Positions 52,605-61,976 of a stretch of DNA of 64,000 bases are shown piece after piece (position 1 is the stretch's first letter; the number at the start of each line of letters is the position of its first letter). Below the pieces are notes generated by a model. That model saw only the letters and a program-made list of their open reading frames with translations. It did no database searches and had not been told where the DNA came from. Made by a program: the position numbers and the translations under genes. The stretch is taken from contig NZ_JAHONA010000004.1 of the NCBI RefSeq assembly GCF_019131995.1, forward strand, positions 62,001-126,000, written 5' to 3'. Source of the DNA: Collinsella aerofaciens (lineage in GTDB: Bacteria > Actinomycetota > Coriobacteriia > Coriobacteriales > Coriobacteriaceae).

Positions 52605-53540
52605 TTAGACCTTTTTGGGCCTGTTGACGATGATGATGCCGCCGCAGACCAACAGCAGGGCAACAAGTACGGTAACAGGGCTCGTGCCAGCGCCCTCGCC
52701 GAGCAGCAGAGCGCTCAACAGTACGCCAAAGACTGGATTCATAAAGCCAAAGACCGACACACGGCTGACGGGGTTGACGGCAAGCAGACGCGACCATAGC
52801 GAGTACGCGACGGCGGAAATGAGTGCCATATAGATAATGAGTGCGATGGCGGGGATGATTGCGGTGGGGGAGAGCGCGCCACCCATCAAAAAGCCGATGG
52901 CGGTGAGGACCAGGCCGCCGACCAAGAACTGCCACCCGGCAAGCAAGACGCCGTCGTGCTTGCGCGAGAAGATGCCGATCAGGCAGGTCGAAAGAGCACC
53001 CGCGACAGTGGAGGCTAGGATAAAGCACTCGCCATCGAGCCTGAAGCCAAAGGTGCCATCTGCGCCCGAGAGGTTGACGAGCGCGACGCCGGCAAAGCCC
53101 AGCGCACAGCCAAGCACCTTGGCCGTATTGAGCTTCTCGGTGTGAAAAGCCAGGGCGGCAAAGAGGATTGCGAGGAAGTTGGCGCTGGCCTCGATGATGG
53201 AGCTCGACATGGCGCTGGCGCACGAGAGGCCCAGATAGAAAAAGAAGTACTGCCCGATAGTCTGGAAGAGCGACAACGTGAGGATGGGCTTGATGTCGCG
53301 CGCTTGCGGAACGAGCGGACGGCGCTGGGCTGCGCTCATGCCAACAATGACCAGCATGCCGGCAAGGGTGAAGCGCAGACCCGCGAAGAGCAGCTGCGAG
53401 GCGCTGTCGTGTGCGGGAATGCCAAAGAGGCCGTAGCCGATCTTGATGCAGGGAAAAGCCGATCCCCAGAGCGCGCAGCAGACGAGGCAGCCCAGGATGA
53501 GTCCGGGCAGGGTGGCGAGATACGGCTTGCGGCTTTCCAT
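52605..53540 (-). CDS. EamA/DMT-family exporter
   Basis: 311 aa, ten membrane helices arranged as two EamA halves: LILGCLVCCALWGSAFPCIK and EASANFLAILFAALAFHTEK in the first, ILASTVAGALSTCLIGIFSR, GFMNPVFGVLLSALLLGEG in the second. Exports metabolites or drugs of unknown identity. The ATG at 53540 follows GGAAGGAC. A terminator belonging to the upstream purL ends 26 bases before it, so it has its own short promoter region. Confidence 0.9.
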   Translation of the reverse strand: MESRKPYLATLPGLILGCLVCCALWGSAFPCIKIGYGLFGIPAHDSASQLLFAGLRFTLAGMLVIVGMSAAQRRPLVPQARDIKPILTLSLFQTIGQYFFFYLGLSCASAMSSSIIEASANFLAILFAALAFHTEKLNTAKVLGCALGFAGVALVNLSGADGTFGFRLDGECFILASTVAGALSTCLIGIFSRKHDGVLLAGWQFLVGGLVLTAIGFLMGGALSPTAIIPAIALIIYMALISAVAYSLWSRLLAVNPVSRVSVFGFMNPVFGVLLSALLLGEGAGTSPVTVLVALLLVCGGIIIVNRPKKV

Positions 53541-53565
53541 GATGTCCTTCCTGTATGCGCGAAGC

Positions 53566-53601
53566 AAAAAAGAACCCGCCACCGGATGTGTCGGTGGCGG
53601 G
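53566..53601 (-). terminator. Terminator of purL
   Basis: On the minus strand CCCGCCACC pairs with GGTGGCGGG around a GACACATCC-type loop and is followed by TTCTTTTTTG. It lies about 40 bases after the purL stop. Confidence 0.9.
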
Positions 53602-53639
53602 TGTTGTTACCCGAGGGGATTGTACCCGATGGGAAAGGT

Positions 53640-56600
53640 TTAAGCGAAGTAGGCCACGCCGCTCTCAAAGATCGGCATGAACTTATCGCCGGGGACATGC
53701 TCGGGCACGTTGCGGTACAGGTTGTCGCCGCGACGCTCGGCATGGCCCATCTTGCCCAGGACGCGGCCGTCGGGGCTCGTGATGCCCTCGATGGCGAGTG
53801 CGGAGCCGTTGGGGTTGACGGAGAGATCCATGCTGGGCTTGCCGTTCTCGCCCACGTACTGCGTGGCGACCTGGCCGTTGGCGATCAGCTGGGCGAGCAC
53901 TTCGTCATTGGCGACAAAGCGGCCCTCGCCGTGGCTGATGGCGACGGTGTAGGGGTCGTCCAGGCTGCACTGCGACAGCCACGGGGACAAGTTGGACGAG
54001 ATGCGGGTGCGCACCAGACGGCTCTGGTGGCGGCCGATGGTGTTGAACGTCAGCGTGGGCGCATCGGGCGTGGCGTCGACGATGTCACCGTAGGGCACCA
54101 GGCCGAGCTTGACCAGAGCCTGGAAGCCGTTGCAGATGCCCAGCATCAGGCCGTCGCGGGCCTTGAGCAGGTCGCGGACTGCCTCGGTGACCTCGGGAGC
54201 GCGGAAGAACGCCGTGATGAACTTGGCGGAGCCATCGGGCTCGTCGCCGCCCGAGAAGCCGCCGGGGATCATGACGATCTGGCTCTGGCGAATACGGCGG
54301 GCGAGCTCGTGGGTGCTCTCGGCGACGGCCTCGGGCGTGAGGTTGTTGATCACGAAGGTGTCGGCCTCGGCACCGGCGGCACGGAAGGCGCGGGCGCTGT
54401 CGTACTCGCAGTTGTTACCGGGGAACACGGGGATGATCACGCGCGGGCGGGCGATCTTGGCGCCGCCGTACACGTGGATATCCTTGGCGCGGAAGTCGAT
54501 GGTCTCGACCTCGGGGGTCTCGCCGGCGCTGCGGTAGGCGAAGACGCCCTCGATGCCGCTCTCCCAGGCCTCCTGGAGCTTGGCGAGCTCGATGACCTCG
54601 GAGCCGGTGTCGATGACATAGCCCTCGACGGTGGTACCCAGGGGCTCGACGACAACGCCGTCGGCGACCTCGGGCAGCTCGGCGTCCTCGGCGAGCTCGA
54701 CGATAAAGCTGCCGTAGAGCGGGGTGAAGAGGCTCTCTACGTCTACATCCTCGGCAAGCTCGATACCGATCTGGTTACCGACGCACATCTTAAAGAGGCT
54801 CTCGGCGCCGCAGCCGTAGCCGGGCGTGGAGATGGCCAGGGCGTTGCCGGTAGCAGTGAGCGCCTCGACGGCGTCAAACGCCGCGAGCAGCTGCTGGGCG
54901 TCGGGGCGGTAGTCCTCGCCATAGGTGGCGGGGGCGATGCGGACGACGCGGTGTGTCAGGCCCTTGAACTCAGGGGAGACGGCGCGCGCCGCGCGGCCCA
55001 CGGCCACGGCGAAGCTGATCAGAGTCGGCGGAACGTTGAGCTCGCCGGCCTCGTCCTCAAACGAGCCGCTCATGGAATCCTTGCCGCCGATGGCACCGGC
55101 GCCCAGGTCGACCTGAGCCATGAGGGCACCCAGGACGGCCGCCATGGGCTTGCCCCAGCGCTCGGCCTCGGTGCGCAGGCGCTCGAAGTACTCCTGGAAG
55201 GAGAGGTAGGCGCGCTTGTGCTCAAAGCCGGCAGCCACGAGCTTGGCGATGGACTCGACCACGGACAGGTAGGCGCCCGCAAACTGGTCGGCTTCCATCA
55301 GGTAGGGGTTGAAGCCCCATGCCATGGCGCTCGCCGTGGTGGTCTCGCCGTCCACGGGGAACTTGGCGACCATGGCCGAGCTCGGGGTGAGCTGCGTCTT
55401 GCCGCCAAAGGGCATGAGCACGGTTGCGGCACCGATGGTGGAGTCGAAGCGCTCGGAAAGGCCCTTGTTGGAGGCGACGTTGAGGTCGGTGACAAGCGAG
55501 GTCATGCGCTCGGCGAGCGTGGTGCCGGCCCAGCTGGGCTGCCACACGCTACGGGCGCACACGTGGGCGACCTGGTGCTTGGGTGCGCCGTTGGAGTTGA
55601 GGAACTCGCGGGACAGGTCGACGATGGCGACGCCGTTCCAGGCCATGCGCATGCGCGGCTCGGCGGTAACCTCGGCGATAACGGTTGCCTCCAGGTTCTC
55701 CTCGGCGGCGTAGCCCATGAACTCCTCGACGTCACCGTCGGCGACGGCGCAAGCCATGCGCTCCTGGGACTCGGAAATGGCGAGCTCGGTGCCATCCAGG
55801 CCGTCGTACTTCTTGGTCACGGTGTCAAGGTCGACATACAGGCCGTCGGCAAGCTCACCCACGGCGACCGAGACGCCGCCGGCGCCAAAGTCGTTGCAGC
55901 GCTTGATCAGACGGCAGGCGTCGCCGCGGCGGAACAGACGCTGCAGCTTGCGCTCGACCGGGGCGTTGCCCTTCTGGACCTCGGCACCCGAGGTCTCGAT
56001 GGACTCGGTGTTCTGGGTCTTTGAGGAGCCGGTAGCGCCACCGATGCCGTCACGGCCGGTGCGGCCGCCCAGCAGGATGATCTTGTCGGTGGGGGCGGGG
56101 CACTCGCGACGAACGTGGTTTGCCGGGGTGGCGCCCACGACGGCGCCAACTTCCATGCGCTTGGCCACGTAACCGGGGTGATAGAGTTCATTAACCTGAC
56201 CGGTGGCAAGGCCGATCTGGTTGCCGTAGCTGGAGTAGCCGGCGGCAGCGGTGGTTACGAGCTTGCGCTGCGGCAACTTGCCCTCGAGCGTCTCGGAAAC
56301 CGAGACGGTGGGGTCGCCGGCGCCGGTGACACGCATGGCCTGGTACACGTAGCTGCGGCCCGAGAGCGGGTCGCGGATGGCGCCGCCCACGCAGGTGGCG
56401 GCACCGCCGAAGGGCTCGATCTCGGTCGGGTGGTTGTGGGTCTCGTTCTTAAAGAGGAACAGCCAGTCCTGGTCCTCGCCATCGACATCGACCTTCACCT
56501 TGACGGTGCAGGCGTTGATCTCCTCGGACTCATCGACATCGGTCATGACTCCGGTCTTCTTAAGGTACTTGGCGCCGATGGTGCCCATGTCCATGAGGCA

Positions 56601-57386
56601 GACGGGCTTGGCGTCGCGACCGAGCTCGTGGCGCATCTCCATGTAGCGGTCGAAGGCCTGCTGCACCACGGCGTCATCGATCGTCACGTCATCCAGGACG
56701 GTGCCGAAGGTGGTGTGACGGCAGTGGTCGGACCAGTAGGTGTCGATCACGCGGATTTCGGTGATGGTGGGGTCGCGGTCCTCATCGCGGAAGTACTGCT
56801 GGCAGAAGGCGATGTCCGCCTCGTCCATGGCAAGGCCGCGCTCGGCGATAAAGGCGGCAAGGCCGGCCTCGTCGAGCTCGCGGAAACCGTCGAGCACTTC
56901 GACAGGCTGCGGCTCGGGTGTCTCCATGTACAGCGTTTCGGGCAGGTCGAGCGAGGCGATGCGCGCTTCGACGGGGTTCACCACGTAGTGCTTGATGGCT
57001 TCGATGGCGGCCTCGTCCAGGGCGCCCAAGATCATATAGACCTTGGCGGAGCGCACGGCAGGGCGCTCGCCCTGGCTGATGAGCTGCACGCACTCGCTGG
57101 CGGAGTCGGCGCGCTGGTCAAACTGGCCAGGCAGGAATTCGACGGCAAAGACGGCGTCATCGCTTGCGGGGAGCTCGTCGTAGGTCACATCGACCTGGGG
57201 CTCGCTAAAGACGGTCGGCACGCAGGAGCGGAAAAGCTCCTCGTCGATGCCCTCGACGTCGTAGCGGTTGATGATCCTCAGGGCCTCGATGCCCTTGATG
57301 CCGAGAATTTCGGTCAGCTCGCCCTTGAGCTGCTGAGCCTCGACGTCGAACCCGGGTTTCTTCTCCACGTAGATACGAGAGACCAT
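53640..57386 (-). CDS. purL: Phosphoribosylformylglycinamidine synthase, large single-chain form
   Basis: 1248 aa. Single-chain PurL containing the N-terminal region (IDTYWSDHCRHTTFGTVLDD), the AIR-synthase-like ATP domains (FKNETHNHPTEIEPFGGAAT, FGAGGVSVAVGELADGL, GAIGGKDSMSGSFED) and a C-terminal glutaminase (VFPGNNCEYDSARAF with the nucleophile Cys, MIPGGFSGGDEPDG, ICNGFQALVKLGLV, SHGEGRFVANDE). Makes formylglycinamidine ribonucleotide in purine synthesis, step 4. The ATG at 57386 has GCAGGAACC upstream. Coriobacteria and clostridia carry this long type rather than PurLQS. Confidence 0.97.
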   Translation of the reverse strand: MVSRIYVEKKPGFDVEAQQLKGELTEILGIKGIEALRIINRYDVEGIDEELFRSCVPTVFSEPQVDVTYDELPASDDAVFAVEFLPGQFDQRADSASECVQLISQGERPAVRSAKVYMILGALDEAAIEAIKHYVVNPVEARIASLDLPETLYMETPEPQPVEVLDGFRELDEAGLAAFIAERGLAMDEADIAFCQQYFRDEDRDPTITEIRVIDTYWSDHCRHTTFGTVLDDVTIDDAVVQQAFDRYMEMRHELGRDAKPVCLMDMGTIGAKYLKKTGVMTDVDESEEINACTVKVKVDVDGEDQDWLFLFKNETHNHPTEIEPFGGAATCVGGAIRDPLSGRSYVYQAMRVTGAGDPTVSVSETLEGKLPQRKLVTTAAAGYSSYGNQIGLATGQVNELYHPGYVAKRMEVGAVVGATPANHVRRECPAPTDKIILLGGRTGRDGIGGATGSSKTQNTESIETSGAEVQKGNAPVERKLQRLFRRGDACRLIKRCNDFGAGGVSVAVGELADGLYVDLDTVTKKYDGLDGTELAISESQERMACAVADGDVEEFMGYAAEENLEATVIAEVTAEPRMRMAWNGVAIVDLSREFLNSNGAPKHQVAHVCARSVWQPSWAGTTLAERMTSLVTDLNVASNKGLSERFDSTIGAATVLMPFGGKTQLTPSSAMVAKFPVDGETTTASAMAWGFNPYLMEADQFAGAYLSVVESIAKLVAAGFEHKRAYLSFQEYFERLRTEAERWGKPMAAVLGALMAQVDLGAGAIGGKDSMSGSFEDEAGELNVPPTLISFAVAVGRAARAVSPEFKGLTHRVVRIAPATYGEDYRPDAQQLLAAFDAVEALTATGNALAISTPGYGCGAESLFKMCVGNQIGIELAEDVDVESLFTPLYGSFIVELAEDAELPEVADGVVVEPLGTTVEGYVIDTGSEVIELAKLQEAWESGIEGVFAYRSAGETPEVETIDFRAKDIHVYGGAKIARPRVIIPVFPGNNCEYDSARAFRAAGAEADTFVINNLTPEAVAESTHELARRIRQSQIVMIPGGFSGGDEPDGSAKFITAFFRAPEVTEAVRDLLKARDGLMLGICNGFQALVKLGLVPYGDIVDATPDAPTLTFNTIGRHQSRLVRTRISSNLSPWLSQCSLDDPYTVAISHGEGRFVANDEVLAQLIANGQVATQYVGENGKPSMDLSVNPNGSALAIEGITSPDGRVLGKMGHAERRGDNLYRNVPEHVPGDKFMPIFESGVAYFA

Positions 57387-57570
57387 TGGTTCCTGCCTTC
57401 CTGATCGGTTGGGCGTACGGTACGGTATGCGGCAGCGGTCGGTTTGCGGGGTCTGCCCTGCGGTCGCCTTGAGCCACATGTTTGTAAACCTCACTATGAT
57501 ACGACAGCTCGCGGCGCGTTGAGGACGGCGAGGGTGCTACAGTGAAGCGCAAACAAGAGAAAGGCATCAC

Positions 57571-59133
57571 ATGGCATTCGTTTCACTCGCCGTCATTGCA
57601 CTCGTGGCCTTTGCGAGCCCTTTTATCGCCTCGGCGATTCCTGGAAAACCTGTTCCCGAGACGGTCTTTTTGCTCGTGTTCGGCGCGGTGCTGGGACCTC
57701 ATATGCTCGGCGTCATCCATGTAGATGCCGAGGTCTCGCTCGTGTCGGAGCTCGGCCTGGCATTTTTGTTCCTGCTTGCCGGCTTTGAGATCGATCCCAA
57801 GAACATCACCGGCGTCGAGGGACGCTACGGTATGGCCACGTGGGTTGTGACATTTTGTATCGCCTGGCTTGCCGTACGCTTTACCCCGTGGTTCTCGGTC
57901 AGTCATTTCGACGGTATCGCCGTGACGCTTGCCCTTACTTCGACGGCGCTCGGCACGCTCGTGCCCATCATGCGTGAGCGCTCGCTCACTGGCACGCGTG
58001 TGGGCGACTCGATTCTCGCGTATGGCACCTGGGGCGAACTTGGACCCGTGCTTGCTATGTCGGTGTTGCTGTCTGCCCGCACTGGCATCCAAACGCTCGT
58101 AATCCTTGGCTTGTTTGCAGTGGTTTGCGTGTTGCTGGCCGTGGTTCCAAGCCGCTCCAAGCGCGTCGGCAGCCGCTTCTTTGCGTTTGTCGAGGAACGT
58201 GCCGATACCACGTCGCAGACCTTCGTGCGCCTGACGGTGCTCATCCTGGTCACGCTCGTGGCGTTCTCGGCCGTCTTTGATCTCGACATCGTGTTGGGTT
58301 CTTTTGCCGCCGGCTTTGTCCTGCGCTATATCATCCCCGAGGGCAACCATACGCTCGAGACCAAGCTCGACGGCCTGGCCTACGGCTTTTTGATTCCGGT
58401 GTTCTTTACCGTATCGGGCGCAAAGATCGACCTGACGGCCGTGGCGTCGCGCCCGGGCTTGCTCGCGGGCTTTATCGTGGCGTTGTTGATTATTCGTGCC
58501 GTGCCCATTCTTATCTCTATGAGCATTTGTCCTGCGACGCGCGATGTCTCGGCGTATGGCCGCATCACCGTGGCGCTCTACTGCACCACGGCGCTGCCGA
58601 TCATCGTTGCCGTGACGAGCGTTGCCGTCAACGCGGGTGCGCTGTCGCAAGACATCGCGTCGGTTATGGTTGCTGCCGGCGCCATCACGGTGTTCTTGAT
58701 GCCATTGCTCGCGCAGCTCTTCTACCGCGTGGTCGACGCCGCACCGGTCGCCGCCGTGGCAGAGGTTGCCGAGCATCCATCCGATGCGCTCGACATCTTG
58801 CGCGCTCACCACGATTTGGCGAGCCTGCTCGCACGCGAGCACGAGCTGCTGACTTCGCATGGCCATGGTCGCGTATTCGAGGGCCTGCCTACGCTCGATA
58901 CGATTGCCGAGCGTCTTTCTGCCGAGGCGGCGAGCGGCCACATCGATGCCCGCATCGTGGACGCGGCGCACCTGCTTGCCGATAAGACCTATGGAGACGA
59001 GGTCGACCCGTCCGAGCTGACCCAGCGCGAGCGTCGCCGCCTGGAGCGCGCCAAGCTCGCCGTACGCGAATACCGCCGCCGCATGCTGGAGCTCTATGCG
59101 AGCGATGAAGCCCAGGACGACGACGGCAAATAA
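57571..59133 (+). CDS. CPA2-type cation:proton antiporter
   Basis: 520 aa. About 12 membrane helices (LAVIALVAFASPFIASAIPG, ELGLAFLFLLAGFEIDPKNI, IAVTLALTSTALGTLVPIMR, FDLDIVLGSFAAGFVLRYII), then a hydrophilic C-terminal tail of roughly 110 residues (RAHHDLASLLAREHELLTSH, ERRRLERAKLAVREYRRRML) that is charged and helical and probably regulatory. Family members exchange Na+ or K+ for protons. The potassium-binding TrkA domains are not present. It lies 184 bases from purL, divergent. Confidence 0.9.
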   Translation: MAFVSLAVIALVAFASPFIASAIPGKPVPETVFLLVFGAVLGPHMLGVIHVDAEVSLVSELGLAFLFLLAGFEIDPKNITGVEGRYGMATWVVTFCIAWLAVRFTPWFSVSHFDGIAVTLALTSTALGTLVPIMRERSLTGTRVGDSILAYGTWGELGPVLAMSVLLSARTGIQTLVILGLFAVVCVLLAVVPSRSKRVGSRFFAFVEERADTTSQTFVRLTVLILVTLVAFSAVFDLDIVLGSFAAGFVLRYIIPEGNHTLETKLDGLAYGFLIPVFFTVSGAKIDLTAVASRPGLLAGFIVALLIIRAVPILISMSICPATRDVSAYGRITVALYCTTALPIIVAVTSVAVNAGALSQDIASVMVAAGAITVFLMPLLAQLFYRVVDAAPVAAVAEVAEHPSDALDILRAHHDLASLLAREHELLTSHGHGRVFEGLPTLDTIAERLSAEAASGHIDARIVDAAHLLADKTYGDEVDPSELTQRERRRLERAKLAVREYRRRMLELYASDEAQDDDGK

Positions 59134-59150
59134 CGAGATGCTTCCCTAGG

Positions 59151-59320
59151 GGAAGGCGCGTCCCACTTTAAAGACCCGAAACGGGATGCAGTTTCCGAAA
59201 CGGGGGCCGTTGGGAAACTGTGTCCCGGAATGGGCGCTCAGAGCGGGATGCAGTTTCCGCGAGAGGCTCGTTAGGGAAAGCGCATCCCATTCTGAGCCGG
59301 AATTATGAGACGCAGTTTCC
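59151..59320. repeat. Alternating palindromic repeat array, about 62-bp period
   Basis: Six units of about 14-15 bases alternate in orientation: reverse at 59151, forward 59183, reverse 59212, forward 59245, reverse 59274, forward 59307. Forward consensus GGGATGCAGTTTCC; reverse units are its complement with small changes. Starts are spaced 32, 29, 33, 29 and 33 bases, so the full period is about 62 bp. REP-like; between an antiporter and a dehydrogenase gene. Confidence 0.75.
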
Positions 59321-59334
59321 TTTTCGAATAGAAG

Positions 59335-59375
59335 AAGGCGCGCTGCCTGCGGTTGATGCAGGCAGCGCGCCTTTT
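59335..59375. terminator. Strong terminator of the antiporter transcript or the converging dehydrogenase
   Basis: A perfect 16-bp stem (AAGGCGCGCTGCCTGC with complement) and a 7-base loop, ending in CTTTT on the plus strand and CTTCTTC on the minus strand; it lies about 40 bases after the dehydrogenase stop and after the repeat array. Confidence 0.88.
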
Positions 59376-59417
59376 GCGTTGAGCTCTGTTGAGGTTCGAA
59401 GCCGAAACTTTCGACCT

Positions 59418-60167
59418 TTAGGAGCGGGCTGCTCCGTCGACGGGGAGGATGGCGCCCGTGACATAGGAGGACATGTCGCTCGCCAGGAAAACAAAGGCGT
59501 TGGCGACATCCTCGGGCTCGCCCATGCGACCGAGCGGAATAGTGGCGATGATGGGCTTGATGACCTCTTCGGGCAGGTTGGCGACCATATCGGTCTTGGT
59601 TACGCCTGGGGCAACGGCGTTGACGCGGATGCCCATGGGGGCGAGTTCGCGCGAGAGCGACTGGACCATGCCGTTGACGGCAAACTTGGACGTGGGGTAA
59701 CCGACGCCGGAGGGCTGGCCGTACTTGGCGACCATCGAGCTTGTGGTAGTGATGGTGCCGCCGTGGCCGGCCTCGGTCATGATCTTGGCGGCAGCTTGGT
59801 GACCGTTAAAGACGGCGACGACGTTGAGGTCCATGACCTTTGCGAACTCCTCGGCCGTATAGTTAAGGAGCGGCGAGCGCTGGGAGATGCCGGCATTGTT
59901 GACGACCGTGTCCAAGCCGCCCATGTCGGCGGCAGCCTGGGTAAAGGCCTCGGTCACGGCTTCGAGCGAGGTGATGTCGCAGGAGCGGCCCCAGACCTTG
60001 GCGTCGGGATAGGCGGCTGCCAGCTTCTCAACGGCCGCGTCGGCAGTCTCCTGGCGCGAGCCAAAGACAGTGACGGCAGCGCCTTCCTCGATAAAACGGC
60101 AGGCGATGGCATAGCCGATACCGCGCGTGCCTCCGGTGATGATTGCTTTCTTGCCCTCGAGCAACAT
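59418..60167 (-). CDS. Short-chain dehydrogenase/reductase
   Basis: 249 aa. NAD(P)-binding AIITGGTRGIGYAIACRFIE (TGxxxGIG), VNNAGISQRSPLLN (NNAG), catalytic Ser in TTTSSMVAKYG and YxxxK in VGYPTSKFAVNGM, PGVTKTDM near the end. A classical SDR oxidoreductase; closest in overall layout to FabG and bacterial hydroxysteroid dehydrogenases, the latter well known in Collinsella, but I cannot decide between them from motifs. The ATG at 60167 follows GAGAGGAAG. Confidence 0.9.
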   Translation of the reverse strand: MLLEGKKAIITGGTRGIGYAIACRFIEEGAAVTVFGSRQETADAAVEKLAAAYPDAKVWGRSCDITSLEAVTEAFTQAAADMGGLDTVVNNAGISQRSPLLNYTAEEFAKVMDLNVVAVFNGHQAAAKIMTEAGHGGTITTTSSMVAKYGQPSGVGYPTSKFAVNGMVQSLSRELAPMGIRVNAVAPGVTKTDMVANLPEEVIKPIIATIPLGRMGEPEDVANAFVFLASDMSSYVTGAILPVDGAARS

Positions 60168-60315
60168 GGTGCTTCCTCTCATCGCGGGCGGACATTCGCA
60201 GCACAGCGTAGCGGTAGCCGGAATCGGTCGCGTTTGCATATCGGTGAACGGTAGCCCGCGTTACCGATGAGCGGCTCGCGCAAATATGCTCTGCCGTTGT
60301 GCTTAGGGCGGGTGA

Positions 60316-60350
60316 CAAAAGGGCTCCCGTCCCACATCGGACGGGAGCCC
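60316..60350 (-). terminator. Terminator of homoserine dehydrogenase
   Basis: A GGGCTCCCGTCC stem with perfect complement and a short loop, followed on the minus strand by TTTTG; it lies 32 bases after the hom stop. Confidence 0.9.
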
Positions 60351-60381
60351 TCAAGGCGCGTATTGCTAGGCGAGCGTTGGG

Positions 60382-61725
60382 TTAGTTGGCCATAACGCCT
60401 TCGGTCCAGGCCTCGACGTCCTCGATACGCAGGACGTTGGCGACTTCGGCCACGCAGTCGACGCTGGCAAGCTCGGCGGCGGCAGCCTGGACGTCCTTCT
60501 CGAGCGCGCGGTGCGTCAGGAAGATGACCGAGCAGGCATCGCTGACGCCCGACTTGCCGTCCTCGACCTGGTTGATGAGCGAGATCGAGATGTTGTGCTT
60601 GGCAAAGATGTCGACCGTCTCGGACAGGGCGCCCACGCGGTCGGCGACCTTCAGGCGCACATAGTACTTGGTCTGGAGCTCGTCCATGGGCTTAAAGGTG
60701 AGGTTGTGGCCATAGGGCTCAATCTCGGGCAGCGGAGCCACGCCACGGCTGATCTGCTCGGAGAGCGACAAGATATCGCCCACGACGGCGCTCGCGGTGG
60801 GGAAGGAGCCTGCGCCCGCGCCGTAGAACATGGTCTCGCCCACGGCGTCGCCTACCACGTAGACGGCGTTCATGGCGCCGTTGACCTTGGCAAGCATATG
60901 GTCTGCCGGGATGAGCGTGGGATGCACGCGAACGTCGACGCCGGCGTCGGTGTTGCGGGCGATGCCCAGCAGCTTGATGGTGTAGCCGAGCTCGCGGGCC
61001 TGGGCGATGTCCTCGGCGCCGATGGTACGGATACCCTGCTGGTACACATCGTCGGTGGTAACGCGGGTGCCAAAGCCGATGGAGGCGAGGATGGCCGTCT
61101 TGCTGGCGGCGTCGAAGCCGTCGACGTCTGCGGACGGGTCGGCCTCGGCATAGCCCTTGGCCTGGGCGTCGGCGAGCACGTCAGCGTAATCGGCGCCCTC
61201 GGCGTCCATGCGCGACAGGATATAGTTGGTGGTGCCGTTGAGGATGCCGGCGATGGTCAGGATCTTGTTGCCCACCAGGTCGTGCTCGAGCGTGCTGACG
61301 ATGGGGATGCCGCCACCGCAGCTGGCCTCGCACTTAATCTGCACGCCGCACTCACGCGCCTTCTCGGCGAGCGTCTCGACATGACGGCCCAGCAGGGCCT
61401 TGTTGGCAGAGACGACGTGCTTGCCGTTCTCGAAGGCGGTGGTGAAGATCTCGGTCGCGGGGTGCTCGCCTCCGATGAGCTCGACGACGATATCGACGGC
61501 TGGGTCGGTGACGACATCATGCCAGTCACTCGTAAAGGCCTCGCGCTCAATACCGGCTGCTTCGGCCTGCTCCCAGGCAAGCGCGCAGGCGCGGGTCAGC
61601 TTAAGGTCGATGCCGTAGGCGGCCAGGTACTCATCGTGGTGGCTCTTAATCAGGCGGGCCACGCCGCCGCCGACGGTTCCCAGACCGATGAGGCCGACGT
61701 TCACGGTGCGCAGGGGTTCGCTCAT
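60382..61725 (-). CDS. hom: Homoserine dehydrogenase with ACT domain
   Basis: 447 aa. NAD(P)-binding VGLIGLGTVGGGVARLI, ADPAVDIVVELIGG-type ligand region (TDPAVDIVVELIGGEHPATE), the catalytic segment VVSANKALLGRH, LNGTTNYILSRM, and SADVDGFDAASK. An ACT regulatory domain begins about residue 360 (KYYVRLKVADRVGALSETVD), through which threonine inhibits the enzyme. Converts aspartate semialdehyde to homoserine, for methionine and threonine. No aspartate kinase is fused or adjacent. Confidence 0.96.
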   Translation of the reverse strand: MSEPLRTVNVGLIGLGTVGGGVARLIKSHHDEYLAAYGIDLKLTRACALAWEQAEAAGIEREAFTSDWHDVVTDPAVDIVVELIGGEHPATEIFTTAFENGKHVVSANKALLGRHVETLAEKARECGVQIKCEASCGGGIPIVSTLEHDLVGNKILTIAGILNGTTNYILSRMDAEGADYADVLADAQAKGYAEADPSADVDGFDAASKTAILASIGFGTRVTTDDVYQQGIRTIGAEDIAQARELGYTIKLLGIARNTDAGVDVRVHPTLIPADHMLAKVNGAMNAVYVVGDAVGETMFYGAGAGSFPTASAVVGDILSLSEQISRGVAPLPEIEPYGHNLTFKPMDELQTKYYVRLKVADRVGALSETVDIFAKHNISISLINQVEDGKSGVSDACSVIFLTHRALEKDVQAAAAELASVDCVAEVANVLRIEDVEAWTEGVMAN

Positions 61726-61976
61726 AGATAGCTCCTTCGTGCATCTTATGGATGGATTAACCGCTTAAAGGTTGAGTGCATTCTAGCGTGAACCGAGGGC
61801 GCGTGCTCGCCAGGCAACAGGAGTCGCACAAAACGGCACCCCCGAAACGCTGCGGAAACATTGGAAACATGCTCGCTACAAACGGAACTCCGTAACAAAC
61901 TGTCAACGTTTGCGCCATAAGGTTTGCCCTGTACCGCAAGACGGCCGCACCGCGGCCAGCGAAAAAGGGGGACACC

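Noticed and set aside
53142..56024. A 960-codon open frame on the plus strand opposite purL
   Set aside because: It lies entirely antisense to the intact PurL motifs and reads as low-complexity Gly/Ala/Leu/Val/His sequence typical of the complement of a GC-rich gene.
57583..58971. A 462-codon open frame opposite the antiporter
   Set aside because: Arg/His/Gln-rich shadow of a membrane protein; no ribosome site and no domain.
59151..59320. CRISPR array
   Set aside because: Units alternate in orientation and the intervening bases also repeat with the 62-bp period; there are no distinct spacers and no cas genes in the window.
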